Below are positions 36,342 to 46,030 of a DNA stretch of 64,000 nt, one piece after another; the first letter of the stretch is position 1, and every line of letters begins with the position of its first letter. Location: contig JASCNX010000001.1 of the NCBI GenBank assembly GCA_029968055.1, forward strand, positions 1,736,001-1,800,000. The letters run 5' to 3'. This stretch comes from Xenophilus aerolatus (GTDB taxonomy: Bacteria; Pseudomonadota; Gammaproteobacteria; Burkholderiales; Burkholderiaceae_C). Position numbers and translations under genes: made by a program. The notes below the pieces were generated by a model that made no database searches, was not told where the DNA came from, and saw only the letters and a program-made list of their open reading frames with translations.

Positions 36342-36417
36342 TGGCGACCCTACGGGGATTCGAACCCCGGTACTCACCGTGAAAGGGTGATGTCCTAGGC
36401 CTCTAGACGATAGGGTC
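36342..36417 (-). tRNA. tRNA-Glu (TTC)
   Basis: A 76-base tRNA with encoded CCA and T-arm GGGGTTCGAATCCCC. The anticodon TTC lies at 36381-36383 on the minus strand. It is the substrate of the glutamyl-tRNA synthetase encoded about 200 bases upstream. Confidence 0.97.
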
Positions 36418-36462
36418 AAAACCTGGACTGACCAAGACTTTTCAGTCTATTCGACACCGTGT

Positions 36463-36538
<76 letters not shown>

Positions 36539-36599
36539 GGTGAACCCGCCAGAAGTTGCCTTCTTTTGTTGTTCGTCCCTACTGGGTGTCGAGCCTCGC

Positions 36600-36629
36600 A
36601 GTATATACCGAAAATCACGCTTTGCTCAA
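36600..36629 (-). promoter_or_regulatory. Promoter of the tRNA-Ala/Glu/Asp operon
   Basis: On the minus strand TTGAGC (36624-36629) and TATACT (36600-36605) are separated by 18 bases and followed by the GC-rich discriminator GCGAGGC, typical of growth-rate-controlled stable RNA promoters. The -35 box lies inside the 3' end of gltX, so the tRNAs can be made separately from gltX. Confidence 0.6.
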
Positions 36630-38000
36630 TCTTTCGATTGCGACGTCGCGAGAAAAAAGGGCGAGCACGGCATCGAGCGACGGCGTCTGCGGCGTGCCCA
36701 TGACGAGCACGCGCACGGGCATGGCCAGCGCCGGCATCTTCAGGCCGTGGGCTGCAAGCACTTCCTTGATGGCAGCGGCGATCGATGCCTTGTCCCACGC
36801 CACGGTCTTGAGCTTTTCGGCCAGGGCCGCGATGGCCGGCCTCACGGCATCGGTCAGGTGCTGCGTGCGATCGGCGTCGCTGGCCTGCACATCGGCATAG
36901 AAGGCCTTCGCCCATTGGGCCAGGGCCACCGTGGTGTCGCAGCGGTCCTTGAACAGCGCGCAGATGGCAGGCAGGCGCTCGTCGGCGGTGACGCCCAGGC
37001 GGGCGAGCTGCTCGGCCACCAGGGGCGCCAGCGCCTGGTCGTCCATGGCCTTGAGGTGCTGCGCGTTGACCCAGCGCAGCTTCGCCTCGTCGAACTGCGC
37101 CGCGCTGCGACCCAGGTGGTCGAGGTCGAACCACTCAAGGAACTGGGCGCGCGAGAAGATCTCGTCGTCGCCGTGGCTCCAGCCCAGACGCGCCAGATAG
37201 TTGACCATCGCGTCGGGCAGGTAGCCTTCGTCGCGGTACTGCGTCACGGGCTTGGCGCCGTTGCGCTTGCTCATCTTCTCGCCCTGCTCGTTGAGCACGG
37301 TGGGCAGGTGCGCGTACACCGGCGGCTCCTTGCCCAGGGCGCGGAAGATGTTGATCTGGCGCGGCGTGTTGTTGACGTGGTCGTCGCCGCGGATCACGTG
37401 CGTGATCGCCATGTCGATGTCGTCGACCACCACGCAGAAGTTGTACGTCGGCGTGCCGTCGGGCCGCGCGATGACGAGGTCGTCGAGCTCGTCGTTGGCG
37501 ATCTCGATGCGGCCCTTGACCTTGTCGTCCCACGCGACCACGCCGTCCTGCGGGTTGCGAAAGCGCAGCACCGGCTGCACGCCGTCGGGCACGGGTGGCA
37601 GCACCTTGCCTAGCTCGGGGCGCCAGGTGCCGTCGTAGCGCGGCTTCTGCTTGGCGGCCATCTGCCGCTCGCGCAATGCGTCGAGTTCGGCCACGCTCAT
37701 GTAGCAGGGGTAGACCTGTCCGGCGGCCTGCATCTCGGCCAGCACCGCCTTGTAGCGGTCCATGCGCTGCATCTGGTAGAACGGCCCCTCGTCGTGGTCC
37801 AGGCCCAGCCAGGCCATGCCTTCGATGATGACGTCCACGGCCGCCTGCGTGGAGCGTTCGAGGTCGGTGTCCTCGATGCGCAGGATGAAGTCGCCGCCGG
37901 TGGAGCGGGCGAAGGCCCAGGGGTACAGGGCCGAGCGGATGTTGCCCAGGTGGATGAAGCCGGTGGGCGATGGGGCGAAGCGGGTGCGGGTCTTGCTCAT
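36615..38000 (-). CDS. gltX: Glutamyl-tRNA synthetase
   Basis: A 461-residue class I aminoacyl-tRNA synthetase that charges tRNA-Glu. The HIGH-type motif is HLGN at residues 17-20, after FAPSPTGFI. The second ATP motif KMSKR is at residues 242-246, in [12 protein letters not shown]. Length and full anticodon-binding C-terminal region are normal. It converges on nothing and is followed by tRNA-Ala, tRNA-Glu and tRNA-Asp on the same strand. The metZ gene lies 13 bases upstream, so read-through from the purF operon is possible. Confidence 0.96.
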   Translation of the reverse strand: MSKTRTRFAPSPTGFIHLGNIRSALYPWAFARSTGGDFILRIEDTDLERSTQAAVDVIIEGMAWLGLDHDEGPFYQMQRMDRYKAVLAEMQAAGQVYPCYMSVAELDALRERQMAAKQKPRYDGTWRPELGKVLPPVPDGVQPVLRFRNPQDGVVAWDDKVKGRIEIANDELDDLVIARPDGTPTYNFCVVVDDIDMAITHVIRGDDHVNNTPRQINIFRALGKEPPVYAHLPTVLNEQGEKMSKRNGAKPVTQYRDEGYLPDAMVNYLARLGWSHGDDEIFSRAQFLEWFDLDHLGRSAAQFDEAKLRWVNAQHLKAMDDQALAPLVAEQLARLGVTADERLPAICALFKDRCDTTVALAQWAKAFYADVQASDADRTQHLTDAVRPAIAALAEKLKTVAWDKASIAAAIKEVLAAHGLKMPALAMPVRVLVMGTPQTPSLDAVLALFSRDVAIERLSKA

Positions 38001-38013
38001 TCTTGTTGTGGGA

Positions 38014-39228
38014 TCAGGCAGCGAGGCCGGACAGTCCTCGCATCAGGTCGTCCTGGATGTCTTCGGGATGTTCAAGGCCGACGGCCACGCGGATCGTGCC
38101 CTGCGTGATGCCGGCCGCCTGACGCTGCGCCTCGGTCAGGCGCCCGTGCGAGGTGGTCGCCGGGTGGCTGATGATGGTCTTGGTGTCGCCGAGGTTGGTG
38201 GCGATCGACAGCACGCGACAACTGTCGATGACGTGGAACGCCTTGGCGCGCGCAGCCTCGGGCGTGTCGCCGGCCAGGACGAAACTGAGCACGCCGCCGC
38301 CCAGACCGCTTTGCTGGCGCATGGCGAGTTCATGCTGCGGGTGGGAAGGCAGGCCGCAGTAGTAAACGCGCGCCACCTGCGCCTGCGCTTCCAGCCAACG
38401 CGCCACGGCCAGCGCGTTCTCGCAATGGGCCTTCACGCGCACAGCCAGCGTTTCCATGCCCTTGAGCACGACCCAGGCGTTGAAAGGCGACAGCACCATG
38501 CCGGCGGTGCGTACCACGGGCGCGAACTTCTCGGTCACCAGCTGATGACTCCCGCACAGCGCGCCGGCCATCACGCGGCCCTGCCCGTCCAGGTACTTCG
38601 TGCCCGAGTGCATGACGATGTCGGCCCCCAGCTCGGTCGGCCGCTGCAGGATGGGCGTGGCGAAGCAGTTGTCCACCGCCAGCAGCGCACCCGCACCATG
38701 TGCGATCTCGGCCAGCGCTGCGATGTCGCAGACCTCGGTCAGCGGGTTGGTCGGCGTCTCGGCGAAGAGCAGCTTCGTGCTGGGCCGCACCGCGGCGCGC
38801 CATTCGTCGACGTCGGTCTGCGAGACGAAGGTGGTCTCGACGCCGAACTTGCCGAACTCCTTGGCAAAGAGATTGAGCGTCGAGCCGAACATCGAGCGCG
38901 ACAGCACGACATGGTCGCCGGCCTTGAGCAGCGCCATGATCATCATGAGGATCGCGCCCATGCCGCTGGCGGCGCCGATCGCGGCCTCGGTCCCTTCCAT
39001 CGCCGCGAGCCGCTGCTCGAAGCTGGTCACCGTGGGGTTGGAGGTGCGTGCGTAGGTGTAGCCATCGCCGCTCGAAAAACGCTGCGCCGAGGTCTCGGCA
39101 TCGGGCTGCACGAAGCCGGTGCTGAGGTACAGCGCCTCGGAGTTCTCGCCGTACTGGCTGCGCTCGATGGCCGTGCGCACCGCCAGGGTCTCCGGCCGCA
39201 GGCCCTCGGGCAGGGATCGGTCTTTCAT
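38014..39228 (-). CDS. metZ: O-succinylhomoserine sulfhydrylase (Cys/Met metabolism PLP enzyme)
   Basis: A 404-residue PLP enzyme that makes homocysteine from O-succinylhomoserine and sulfide in methionine synthesis. The PLP lysine is Lys211 in [15 protein letters not shown]. Other family marks are [41 protein letters not shown] and [21 protein letters not shown]. The start at 39228 lies two bases after purF, and cvpA-purF-metZ is a familiar betaproteobacterial order. No riboswitch is seen upstream, since it is read from the purF transcript. Confidence 0.93.
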   Translation of the reverse strand: MKDRSLPEGLRPETLAVRTAIERSQYGENSEALYLSTGFVQPDAETSAQRFSSGDGYTYARTSNPTVTSFEQRLAAMEGTEAAIGAASGMGAILMMIMALLKAGDHVVLSRSMFGSTLNLFAKEFGKFGVETTFVSQTDVDEWRAAVRPSTKLLFAETPTNPLTEVCDIAALAEIAHGAGALLAVDNCFATPILQRPTELGADIVMHSGTKYLDGQGRVMAGALCGSHQLVTEKFAPVVRTAGMVLSPFNAWVVLKGMETLAVRVKAHCENALAVARWLEAQAQVARVYYCGLPSHPQHELAMRQQSGLGGGVLSFVLAGDTPEAARAKAFHVIDSCRVLSIATNLGDTKTIISHPATTSHGRLTEAQRQAAGITQGTIRVAVGLEHPEDIQDDLMRGLSGLAA

Positions 39229-39230
39229 GC

Positions 39231-40748
39231 TCAGCTCAGGTTGGGCAACGCGAGGCGGGAGGAATCCTCTTCCGTCTCCTCGATGCGAGGCCGGTTGCCG
39301 TTCATGCGGGTGATGGCGTCGGTGTCGATGTCGCCCGTGACGTACACGCCGTCGAAGCAGGATGCGTCGAAACCGGCGATGGCGACGGTGTCGGCATTGG
39401 CCGGTGCCGCCTTCATGACGGCGCGCTTCATCGCATCCACGTCCTGGTAGATCAGCGCATCGCAGCCGATCAGCTGGCGGATCTCCTCGATGCTGCGGTC
39501 GTGGGCCACCAGCTCGTCCTTGGTCGGCATGTCGATGCCGTAGACGTTGGGGAAGCGCACCGGCGGCGCGGCGCTCGCCATGTAGACCTTGTTGGCACCG
39601 GCGTCGCGCGCCATCTGCACGATCTCGCGGCTGGTGGTGCCGCGCACGATCGAGTCGTCGACCAGCAGCACGTTGCGGCCCTTGAACTCGCTGGCGATCA
39701 CGTTGAGCTTCTGGCGCACCGACTTCTTGCGCACGCCCTGCCCCGGCATGATGAAGGTGCGGCCGACGTAGCGGTTCTTCACGAAGCCCTCGCGGTACGG
39801 CACGCCCAGCAGATGGGCCAGTTGCGTCGCGCTGGGCCGGCTGGATTCGGGGATGGGGATGATCACGTCGATGTCGCTCGGCGGCACCGTCGACACCACG
39901 CGTTGCGCGAGCGTCTCGCCCAGGTTGAGCCGGGCCTGGTAGACCGAGATGCCGTCGAGGGTGGAGTCCGGCCGCGCCAGGTACACGAACTCGAAGATGC
40001 AGGGGTTCAGCGTCGGCGATTCGGCGCACTGCTGCGCATGCATGTTGCCCTGCAGGTCGATGAACACGGCCTCGCCCGGCGCCACGTTGCGCTCGAAGAC
40101 GAAGCCCGAGCCCTCCAGCGCCACGGATTCGCTGGCCACCATGAGCGCGCCGTCGGCGTTGCGGCCCAGGCACAGCGGGCGGATGCCGTACGGATCGCGG
40201 AACACCAGCAGGCCGTGGCCGGCGATGAGCGAGACGACCGCATAGGAGCCGCGCAGCCGCTTGTGGACGGCGCGCACCGCGGCGAACACATCGTCGACCT
40301 TCAGCGGAATGCCGCGCGTCGAGCGTTCCAGCTCGTGCGCGAGCACGTTGAGGAGCACCTCCGAATCGCTCTCGGTGTTGGTGTGACGGTGGTCGGTGGA
40401 GAACAGTTCGGCGCGCAGCGCGTGCGCGTTGGTGAGGTTGCCGTTGTGCACCAGCACGATGCCGAACGGCGCGTTCACATAGAAGGGCTGCGCTTCTTCC
40501 TCGCTGTAGGCGTTGCCGGCCGTGGGGTAGCGCACCTGGCCCAGGCCGACGCTGCCCGGCAGTGCGCGCATGTTGCGGGTGCGGAACACGTCGCGCACCA
40601 TGCCCTTGGCCTTGTGCATGAAGAACTTGCGTTCGAGCATCGTGACGATGCCGGCCGCGTCCTGCCCGCGATGCTGCAGCAGCAGCATCGCGTCATAGAG
40701 CAATTGGTTGACGGGAGCGTTGCTGACGACGCCGACGATTCCACACAT
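39231..40748 (-). CDS. purF: Amidophosphoribosyltransferase
   Basis: A 505-residue enzyme for the first committed step of purine synthesis, joining glutamine-derived ammonia to PRPP. The mature N-terminal nucleophile is Cys2 in MCGIVGVVSN, the glutaminase domain covers about residues 1-230, and the PRPP loop is VLLVDDSIVRGTTS near residue 360. Length is normal. It is 18 bases downstream of cvpA, as in E. coli, and 2 bases upstream of metZ. Confidence 0.97.
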   Translation of the reverse strand: MCGIVGVVSNAPVNQLLYDAMLLLQHRGQDAAGIVTMLERKFFMHKAKGMVRDVFRTRNMRALPGSVGLGQVRYPTAGNAYSEEEAQPFYVNAPFGIVLVHNGNLTNAHALRAELFSTDHRHTNTESDSEVLLNVLAHELERSTRGIPLKVDDVFAAVRAVHKRLRGSYAVVSLIAGHGLLVFRDPYGIRPLCLGRNADGALMVASESVALEGSGFVFERNVAPGEAVFIDLQGNMHAQQCAESPTLNPCIFEFVYLARPDSTLDGISVYQARLNLGETLAQRVVSTVPPSDIDVIIPIPESSRPSATQLAHLLGVPYREGFVKNRYVGRTFIMPGQGVRKKSVRQKLNVIASEFKGRNVLLVDDSIVRGTTSREIVQMARDAGANKVYMASAAPPVRFPNVYGIDMPTKDELVAHDRSIEEIRQLIGCDALIYQDVDAMKRAVMKAAPANADTVAIAGFDASCFDGVYVTGDIDTDAITRMNGNRPRIEETEEDSSRLALPNLS

Positions 40749-40766
40749 GGGAGCGATCCTCTTGAA

Positions 40767-41273
40767 CTACGGAAGGTAGCTTGCCAACTTTTCAGGCAAT
40801 GCAGGCTTCAGGCCCTGCAGTGCCGCATCCAACCATGGCGCGCTCGCGGACTCGCGCCACCAGCCATCCTGGCCCAGCGCCAGCACATGGACGACCACGG
40901 CCACCACCAGCAGCGCGACCCCTGCGCGCGCCGCGCCGAACAGCGCGCCCAGCATCCGGTCGACGGGCCGCAGGCCCACCGCGGTCACCAGCCTGCGCGT
41001 CACCGCGGCCACCAGGCCGCCCGCAAAGGCCACGGCCACGAACACAAGCACGAAACCTGCCGCATAGCGCCAAGATGCGTCCGGTTCGCCAAAAGGCAAC
41101 CAGGCCGCCACGTCCGCCGCGAACCACTGTGCGCACAGGAAGGCCGCGACCCAGCCGACGAGCGAGATGACCTCGAACACCAGCCCCCGCCACAGCCCGG
41201 TGAGCATCGACAGCCCGAGCACCCCCACCGCGATCCAGTCGAACAGGGCCACGGTTGCGGCGCGCTCGCTCAA
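40767..41273 (-). CDS. cvpA: CvpA-family membrane protein
   Basis: A 168-residue inner-membrane protein with four predicted helices. The family opening FDWIAVGVLGLSMLTGLWRGLVFEVISLVGWVAAF and the later RPVDRMLGALFGAARAGV are conserved. CvpA is required for colicin V production in E. coli and linked to envelope stability. Its start overlaps the SPOR gene stop by four bases and it precedes purF, the standard arrangement. Confidence 0.92.
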   Translation of the reverse strand: MSERAATVALFDWIAVGVLGLSMLTGLWRGLVFEVISLVGWVAAFLCAQWFAADVAAWLPFGEPDASWRYAAGFVLVFVAVAFAGGLVAAVTRRLVTAVGLRPVDRMLGALFGAARAGVALLVVAVVVHVLALGQDGWWRESASAPWLDAALQGLKPALPEKLASYLP

Positions 41274-42178
41274 AGCGTGAGCACGGAGGCCGGAAGGGCC
41301 AGGCCCTTGATGCGCTCGGCCGCCTTGTCCGCTTCCGCCTTCGAACCGAAGGGCCCCACGCGCACCCGCGTGCGCTCGCCGTCGGCGGTCTTGGCCACGT
41401 GGGTGTAGGTCTTGAGGCCCGCTCGTTCCAGCTTCTGCCGGGTTTCCTTGGCCTTGTCGGCGTCGGCGAAGGCGCCCACCTGCACCACGAAGCGACCGGC
41501 CGCATCGGCGGCCTTGTCGGCGGGCTTCTCGGCAGGTTTGGTGTCCGCGGGCTTGGCGGCCGGCTTGCCCTCGAGCAGCGCGAGGGCGCGCGCGCCATCG
41601 TCGCGTGCGGCGGGCTTGGCCTGCGCGGGCTTCGCTTCGGGCTTGTTGGCTTCGGGCGTGCGGGCCGGTTCGGGCTTGGGCTCGTGCCGCACTTCGGGCT
41701 TCGGCTCGGGCTTGGGTTCCGGCTTCGGTTCGGGTTTCGGGTCCGGCTTGGGCTCGGGCTTGGGGGCCGGCGGCGCGGCGGCGGGCGCGGGCGATGCGTT
41801 GGGCGCCGTCGCCACGATCTCGCTGCCATCGGCGCGTTCGGTGATGATGCCGCCCGACGAGGGCGTGCGCGAAGTGGCGCCCTCGGCAGCACTGCCGGCG
41901 CTCGACGTCGTCGCGGCCGGGGGTGCGGGCACGGCGAGCGGCTTGGTCTTGTTGCGATCGGGGATTTCGATCGGGATGTCCACCGCCACCGGCCGCGGCT
42001 GGGTGTCGAACAGCAGCGGGAAGCCGATCACGCCCAGCAGCACCAGCACCGCCGCACCGAGCAGCCGGTGCCGTGCACGCCGGCGCATGGATTCCACGCT
42101 TTCCGCCGGTGCCGCGGCTGCGGCGCCACGCGCCTCGTTGCCTTGGGGACCCTTCGAGCGGAACTTGAAAAACGCCAT
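41270..42178 (-). CDS. SPOR-domain protein (DedD-like)
   Basis: A 302-residue inner-membrane protein. After a cytoplasmic start, one helix (about residues 35-55, LLGAAVLVLLGVIGFPLLF) spans the membrane. A long Pro/Lys/Glu-rich linker of KPEPKPDPKPEP-type repeats and an Ala/Lys region follow. The C-terminal SPOR domain (about 225-302, FVVQVGAFADADKAKETRQKLERAGLKTY...RVRVGPFGSKAEADKAAERIKGLALPASV) binds denuded septal peptidoglycan. This is the DedD position between folC and cvpA, so a cell-division role is expected. Confidence 0.9.
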   Translation of the reverse strand: MAFFKFRSKGPQGNEARGAAAAAPAESVESMRRRARHRLLGAAVLVLLGVIGFPLLFDTQPRPVAVDIPIEIPDRNKTKPLAVPAPPAATTSSAGSAAEGATSRTPSSGGIITERADGSEIVATAPNASPAPAAAPPAPKPEPKPDPKPEPKPEPKPEPKPEVRHEPKPEPARTPEANKPEAKPAQAKPAARDDGARALALLEGKPAAKPADTKPAEKPADKAADAAGRFVVQVGAFADADKAKETRQKLERAGLKTYTHVAKTADGERTRVRVGPFGSKAEADKAAERIKGLALPASVLTL

Positions 42179-42250
42179 GAACGTCGATTCCCTGACTGTG
42201 GAGCAGCGTGCGCGAAAAAAGAGCGGAGAGGCCGGGCCCGGAGGGCAGTT

Positions 42251-43546
42251 TCAGGCGCCGGGCTGGAGGTGTTTGGCCTGCAGTCGGGGGATGCCGTGCT
42301 CGAGCACACCGCCGACCGTGAAGAAGGATCCGAAGACGACGATTCTATCAGCGGGGTCCGCCGCATCGACCGCAGCCTGCAGGGCCGCCATCGGGTCGGC
42401 GTGGGTGCTGGCGGTGACCTCCGGTCGCCGGTTGCGCGCCTTCCACGCCGCCTCGAGATCGACCGCGCGCGCAGCCCGGGGCGTGGGCAGGTCGGTGAAG
42501 TACCAGCGGTCGACCAAGGGCCCGATGCGGTCGAGGATCGGGCCCAGTTCCTTGTCGGCCATGACGCCGAAGACGGCGTGCGTGACCGGGTAGAAGCCCA
42601 TCGCGTCGAGGTTCTCGGTCAGGGCGGCGACCGCGTGCGGGTTGTGCGCGACGTCCAGCACCAGCGCAGGCTGGCCCGGCACGATCTGGAAGCGGCCGGG
42701 CAGCTCGACCAGCGACAGCCCGACGCGGATGGCCTGCGCCGTGACCGGCAGGCGCGGCCGCAGCGCTTCGAGCGCGGCCAGCACCCCGGCCGCGTTGACG
42801 AGCTGGTTGGCCCCGCGCAGCGCCGGATAGGCCAGCCCGGCGTAGCGCCGACCGCGCCCGGCCCAGGACCATTGCTGCGGATCGCCCGACACGTTGAAGT
42901 CGCGGCCCGACAGCCACAGCTCGGCCCCGATGGCCTCGGCATGCGCCACCACGCTGGCCGGCGGCATCGGGTCGCTGACGATGGCCGGCTTGCCGGGCCG
43001 CATGATGCCGGCTTTCTCGAAGCCGATGCGCTCGCGATCCGGGCCGAGGAAATCCATATGGTCCAGGTCGATGCTGGTGAGGATGGCGCAGTCGGTGTCG
43101 ATGATGTTGACCGCATCGAGCCGGCCGCCCAGCCCCACCTCGAGGATCGCCACCTCGACACCGGCATCGATCATGCAGGCGAACAGGGCCAGCGTGGTGA
43201 ACTCGAAGTAGGTCAGCGAGGTCTCGCTCCGCGCGCGCTCGACCGCCTCGAAATACGTGGGCAGCCGCTCGGCCGCCACGATCTCGCCGCCGATGCGCAG
43301 CCGCTCCTCGAAGTGCACCAGGTGCGGCGAGCTGTAGACGCCGGTCCGGTAGCCGGCTTCGGTGAGGATCGATTCCAGCATGGCGCAGGTCGAACCCTTG
43401 CCGTTGGTGCCCGCCACGGTGATCACCGGGCAGGCGAAGGCCAGGCCCATGCGTTCGGCGACCGCGCGCACGCGTTCCAGGCCGAGTTCGATGTTCTTTG
43501 CGTGCAGGTGCTCGGCGTGTGCGAGCCAGTCGGCCAGGGTTTTCAT
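42251..43546 (-). CDS. folC: Bifunctional folylpolyglutamate synthase / dihydrofolate synthase
   Basis: A 431-residue ATP-dependent ligase that adds glutamate to dihydropteroate and to tetrahydrofolates. The P-loop GTNGKGST is at residues 46-53. The substrate loop YSSPHLVHFEERLRIGGEIV and the motif LEVGLGGRLDAVNI, with DLDHMDFLG after it, are diagnostic. Length is normal. It is the first visible gene of the folC-SPOR-cvpA-purF-metZ block on the minus strand. Confidence 0.95.
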   Translation of the reverse strand: MKTLADWLAHAEHLHAKNIELGLERVRAVAERMGLAFACPVITVAGTNGKGSTCAMLESILTEAGYRTGVYSSPHLVHFEERLRIGGEIVAAERLPTYFEAVERARSETSLTYFEFTTLALFACMIDAGVEVAILEVGLGGRLDAVNIIDTDCAILTSIDLDHMDFLGPDRERIGFEKAGIMRPGKPAIVSDPMPPASVVAHAEAIGAELWLSGRDFNVSGDPQQWSWAGRGRRYAGLAYPALRGANQLVNAAGVLAALEALRPRLPVTAQAIRVGLSLVELPGRFQIVPGQPALVLDVAHNPHAVAALTENLDAMGFYPVTHAVFGVMADKELGPILDRIGPLVDRWYFTDLPTPRAARAVDLEAAWKARNRRPEVTASTHADPMAALQAAVDAADPADRIVVFGSFFTVGGVLEHGIPRLQAKHLQPGA

Positions 43547-43594
43547 GGAGCCCGCGATTGTCGCCCACGCCTTCCGCGCGCATCATCCGCGGCC

Positions 43595-43957
43595 ATGATC
43601 GACCTCTACGGCATCCCGAATTGCGACACCGTCAAGCGCGCCCGCGCCTGGCTGGACGCGCAGCAACTCCCCTACCGCTTCCACGACTTCAAGAAGGAAG
43701 GCCTGCCGGACGCCACCGTCCAGCGCTGGATGGCCGCCGTCGGCTGGGAGGCCCTGGTCAACCGGCGCGGCACCACCTGGCGCCAGCTCGATGCAGCCAC
43801 GCGCGAGGCGGTGGTCGATGCACCGTCGGCCCAGGCGGTGCTGCAGGCCCAGACGAGCCTGGTCAAGCGGCCGGTCGTCGAATGGGCGCGTCCGGACGTT
43901 GTGACGGTCGGCTTCGACGCCGATGCATGGATCTCGCATCGCAAAAAGCTGGCGTGA
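43595..43957 (+). CDS. ArsC/Spx-family reductase-like protein (YffB type)
   Basis: A 120-residue thioredoxin-fold protein of the ArsC/Spx/YffB group. The single conserved Cys is in YGIPNCDTVKRARAWL, followed by LPYRFHDFKKEGL; the second half has LVKRPVVEWA. YffB-type proteins lack the arsenate-reductase arginines, so it is more likely a glutathione-dependent thiol protein than an arsenate reductase. It is divergent from folC with a short gap. Confidence 0.85.
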   Translation: MIDLYGIPNCDTVKRARAWLDAQQLPYRFHDFKKEGLPDATVQRWMAAVGWEALVNRRGTTWRQLDAATREAVVDAPSAQAVLQAQTSLVKRPVVEWARPDVVTVGFDADAWISHRKKLA

Positions 43958-44040
43958 ACCTTGGCGTGCGGGCGGGCTCCAACCGCTTTCCCGCGCGGGC
44001 CCGGTTCGGCCGGCCCCGTGCATCCGAAGGAGATATTCCG

Positions 44041-44616
44041 ATGACCTCTCACCTCGCCCCCGACGCCGATTCCGTCGTCCCGCCCCACCGTGCAACCCGC
44101 GTGCGCCCCGCGGCACTGGCCGCCACCGCCCTCGCACTGCTGCTCGGCGCCGCCCTGCCGGCATCGGCGCAGGATGCGCCGCCCGCCGGCCGAGTCATCT
44201 CCGCCAGCCCGATCCAGGAGAACGGCCGTCCTGCCGGCTACAGCGTGACCTACGAGTACGCGGGCCGGCAGTACACCACCCGCACCGACACGCCGCCGGG
44301 CCCCACCATCCCGGTGCAGGCGAGCGCTTACGGCGTGACGACCTACCCGGTCGCCCCGCAACCGGCCCTGGACGGCAGCCCCGAGCCGGCGGTGCAACCG
44401 GCTGCGCCTTATGCGGTGACGCCCGAGCCGGGCGTCGTGGTGTCGGGCAACGGCGTGCCCTACGGTGCGCCCGCCCCGGTGTACCCGGCGGCCTACCCTG
44501 CGCCGGTGTACGTGGCCCCGGCCTACGCCTACCCCGCCGCGCCCTACGTGTATCCGCCGGTGGGCCTCTCGCTCAACTTCGGCTACTCGCGCGGCTGGCA
44601 CCACGGCTGGCGCTGA
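44041..44616 (+). CDS. Secreted Pro/Tyr-rich protein of unknown function
   Basis: A 191-residue exported protein. The signal peptide (about residues 18-40) ends ASAQ. A short conserved-looking stretch (RVISASPIQENGRPAGYSVTYEYAGRQYTTRTDTPPG, here residues 50-85) resembles a domain of outer-membrane-associated glycine-zipper-adjacent proteins in Burkholderiales. The rest is Pro/Tyr/Ala-rich (YPAAYPAPVYVAPAYAYP) and ends in GWHHGWR. The ribosome-binding site AAGGAGATAT (44027-44036) is the best in the window, suggesting strong translation. I do not recognise its function. Confidence 0.75.
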   Translation: MTSHLAPDADSVVPPHRATRVRPAALAATALALLLGAALPASAQDAPPAGRVISASPIQENGRPAGYSVTYEYAGRQYTTRTDTPPGPTIPVQASAYGVTTYPVAPQPALDGSPEPAVQPAAPYAVTPEPGVVVSGNGVPYGAPAPVYPAAYPAPVYVAPAYAYPAAPYVYPPVGLSLNFGYSRGWHHGWR

Positions 44617-44747
44617 GCGGGAGCGCCCCGCCTAGAATGCGGGCGCCGCGCCGGATCTTCGAGAGAAGTCGGGCCGCAGCGCCCGCCCCGCTTGCGCGAG
44701 GCGCTACCAAGACCATAGCAAACAGGCCCGGCGCCTGCTCTTTCCGC

Positions 44748-45068
44748 ATGACCACCCAGACCCTCGACGGCGTGTCCGTCGCCACCCAGGCCAACGTGTA
44801 CTTCGACGGCAAGTGCGTTTCGCACGGCATCACCTTCGCCGACGGGCGCAAGTGCACGGTGGGCGTGATCCTGCCGGCGTCGCTGACCTTCAGCACCGGC
44901 GCGCCCGAGGTGATGGAAGGCACGGGCGGCAGCTGCGAGTACAAGCTCGACGGCAGCAGCGAGTGGGTGGCCGCCGGCGTGGGCGAGAAGTTCAGCGTGC
45001 CCGGCAACTCGAAGTTCGAGATCCGCGTGACCGGCGCACCCTACAGCTACATCTGCCACTTCGGCTGA
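44748..45068 (+). CDS. ppnP: Pyrimidine/purine nucleoside phosphorylase PpnP (DUF1255)
   Basis: A 106-residue cupin-fold protein of the PpnP family, which phosphorolyses several nucleosides to the base and ribose 1-phosphate. Conserved pieces are [27 protein letters not shown] and [24 protein letters not shown]. Full length for the family. It is transcribed alone, and converges on the glycine-rich gene. Confidence 0.9.
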   Translation: MTTQTLDGVSVATQANVYFDGKCVSHGITFADGRKCTVGVILPASLTFSTGAPEVMEGTGGSCEYKLDGSSEWVAAGVGEKFSVPGNSKFEIRVTGAPYSYICHFG

Positions 45069-45097
45069 TCGCCACCCCGCGGCGGGCGGCTGCCCTC

Positions 45098-45949
45098 TCA
45101 GTCGCCGCCGCCTCCACCGCATCCCCCGCCGCAGCCGCCGCCACCGTCGCCGCTGCCACCGCTGTCGCTGCTGCTGCCGCCTCCCCCACCGTCGGACGGG
45201 GACGATTCGCTGCCTCCGAGGCCCTGCGAATCGCCGGGGTAGCCCCCCGAGTCGCCCGAGGACGATTCGCCGCCCTCCGCGAAGGCGGTGCCGCAGTACG
45301 CATCGGAGCCGCTCGCCCGATCGATGGCGCTGCAGTCCGGCGTGTAGTGGAAGCCCCCCGCGATCGCGAACTTGGCGTCCAGCGCGAAGAGCAGCGGCAG
45401 CCGCGCCGGCTTGCGCGGGTCGATGCTCTCCTCCTTGCAGGCCCAGTACCAGCTGCGGCGCAGCCCGTCGTTGCGGCGCGCGTCCCGGCCCAGCACCTCG
45501 GCCGGCGTGTGGTGCAGCATCGCGCCGAAGGCGCCCTCACACCAGCGCTGGTAGCCCTGCGTGTGCAGGATGTACTCGTGCCAGGCCTCGTCGACCACCT
45601 TCGAAGGCATGGCCACGAACTTGCGCCCGCTGCGCAGGTGCGCCATGAAGAACTGCCGCAGCCCGCGCAGCACGAGGTCCGCGTCGCGCGAGGACAGCTG
45701 CGGGAAGGCCGTGCGCAACTTGCCGACCAGGAAGGCGGGCAGCGACGCCTCGCGGATGAACTGCCGGCGCAGGCTGTCTTCCCACGCCCGCAACGCGGCC
45801 GTGAGCACCAGCCCCACCACCACCGCCACGGCCAGCGACCACCCGGTGCGCCATGCCGCCACGGCGACCACCGCCAGCACCCACACGAGCCGGCGTGCCC
45901 ACACCAGCCCCGCGATGCGGCGTCGAAAGTTCAGTTCGGGCCAGTGCAT
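45098..45949 (-). CDS. Glycine-rich-domain-containing membrane protein (GRDP-like)
   Basis: A 283-residue protein starting at an ATG with an ideal GGAGGAG leader. Two hydrophobic segments (about residues 15-55) anchor it. A globular part has [27 protein letters not shown] and [11 protein letters not shown], resembling the conserved His/Trp motif of plant and bacterial glycine-rich domain proteins (GRDP). A C-terminal tail of about 60 residues is almost entirely Gly/Ser/Asp and ends with Cys-containing glycine blocks. It lies downstream of murB. Biochemical function is unknown. Confidence 0.7.
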   Translation of the reverse strand: MHWPELNFRRRIAGLVWARRLVWVLAVVAVAAWRTGWSLAVAVVVGLVLTAALRAWEDSLRRQFIREASLPAFLVGKLRTAFPQLSSRDADLVLRGLRQFFMAHLRSGRKFVAMPSKVVDEAWHEYILHTQGYQRWCEGAFGAMLHHTPAEVLGRDARRNDGLRRSWYWACKEESIDPRKPARLPLLFALDAKFAIAGGFHYTPDCSAIDRASGSDAYCGTAFAEGGESSSGDSGGYPGDSQGLGGSESSPSDGGGGGSSSDSGGSGDGGGGCGGGCGGGGGD

Positions 45950-46030
45950 TGCGCTCCTCCTCGCCGCTCGTTGTCGAAGCATGTCCCAGGTGCGCCACCA
46001 CGCACGCGCCACCCCCCGCACGGGCCGGTG

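Noticed and set aside
38014-40766. SAM or other methionine riboswitch in front of metZ
   Set aside because: Only two bases separate metZ from purF, and the gap before purF is 18 bases, so there is no room for an aptamer.
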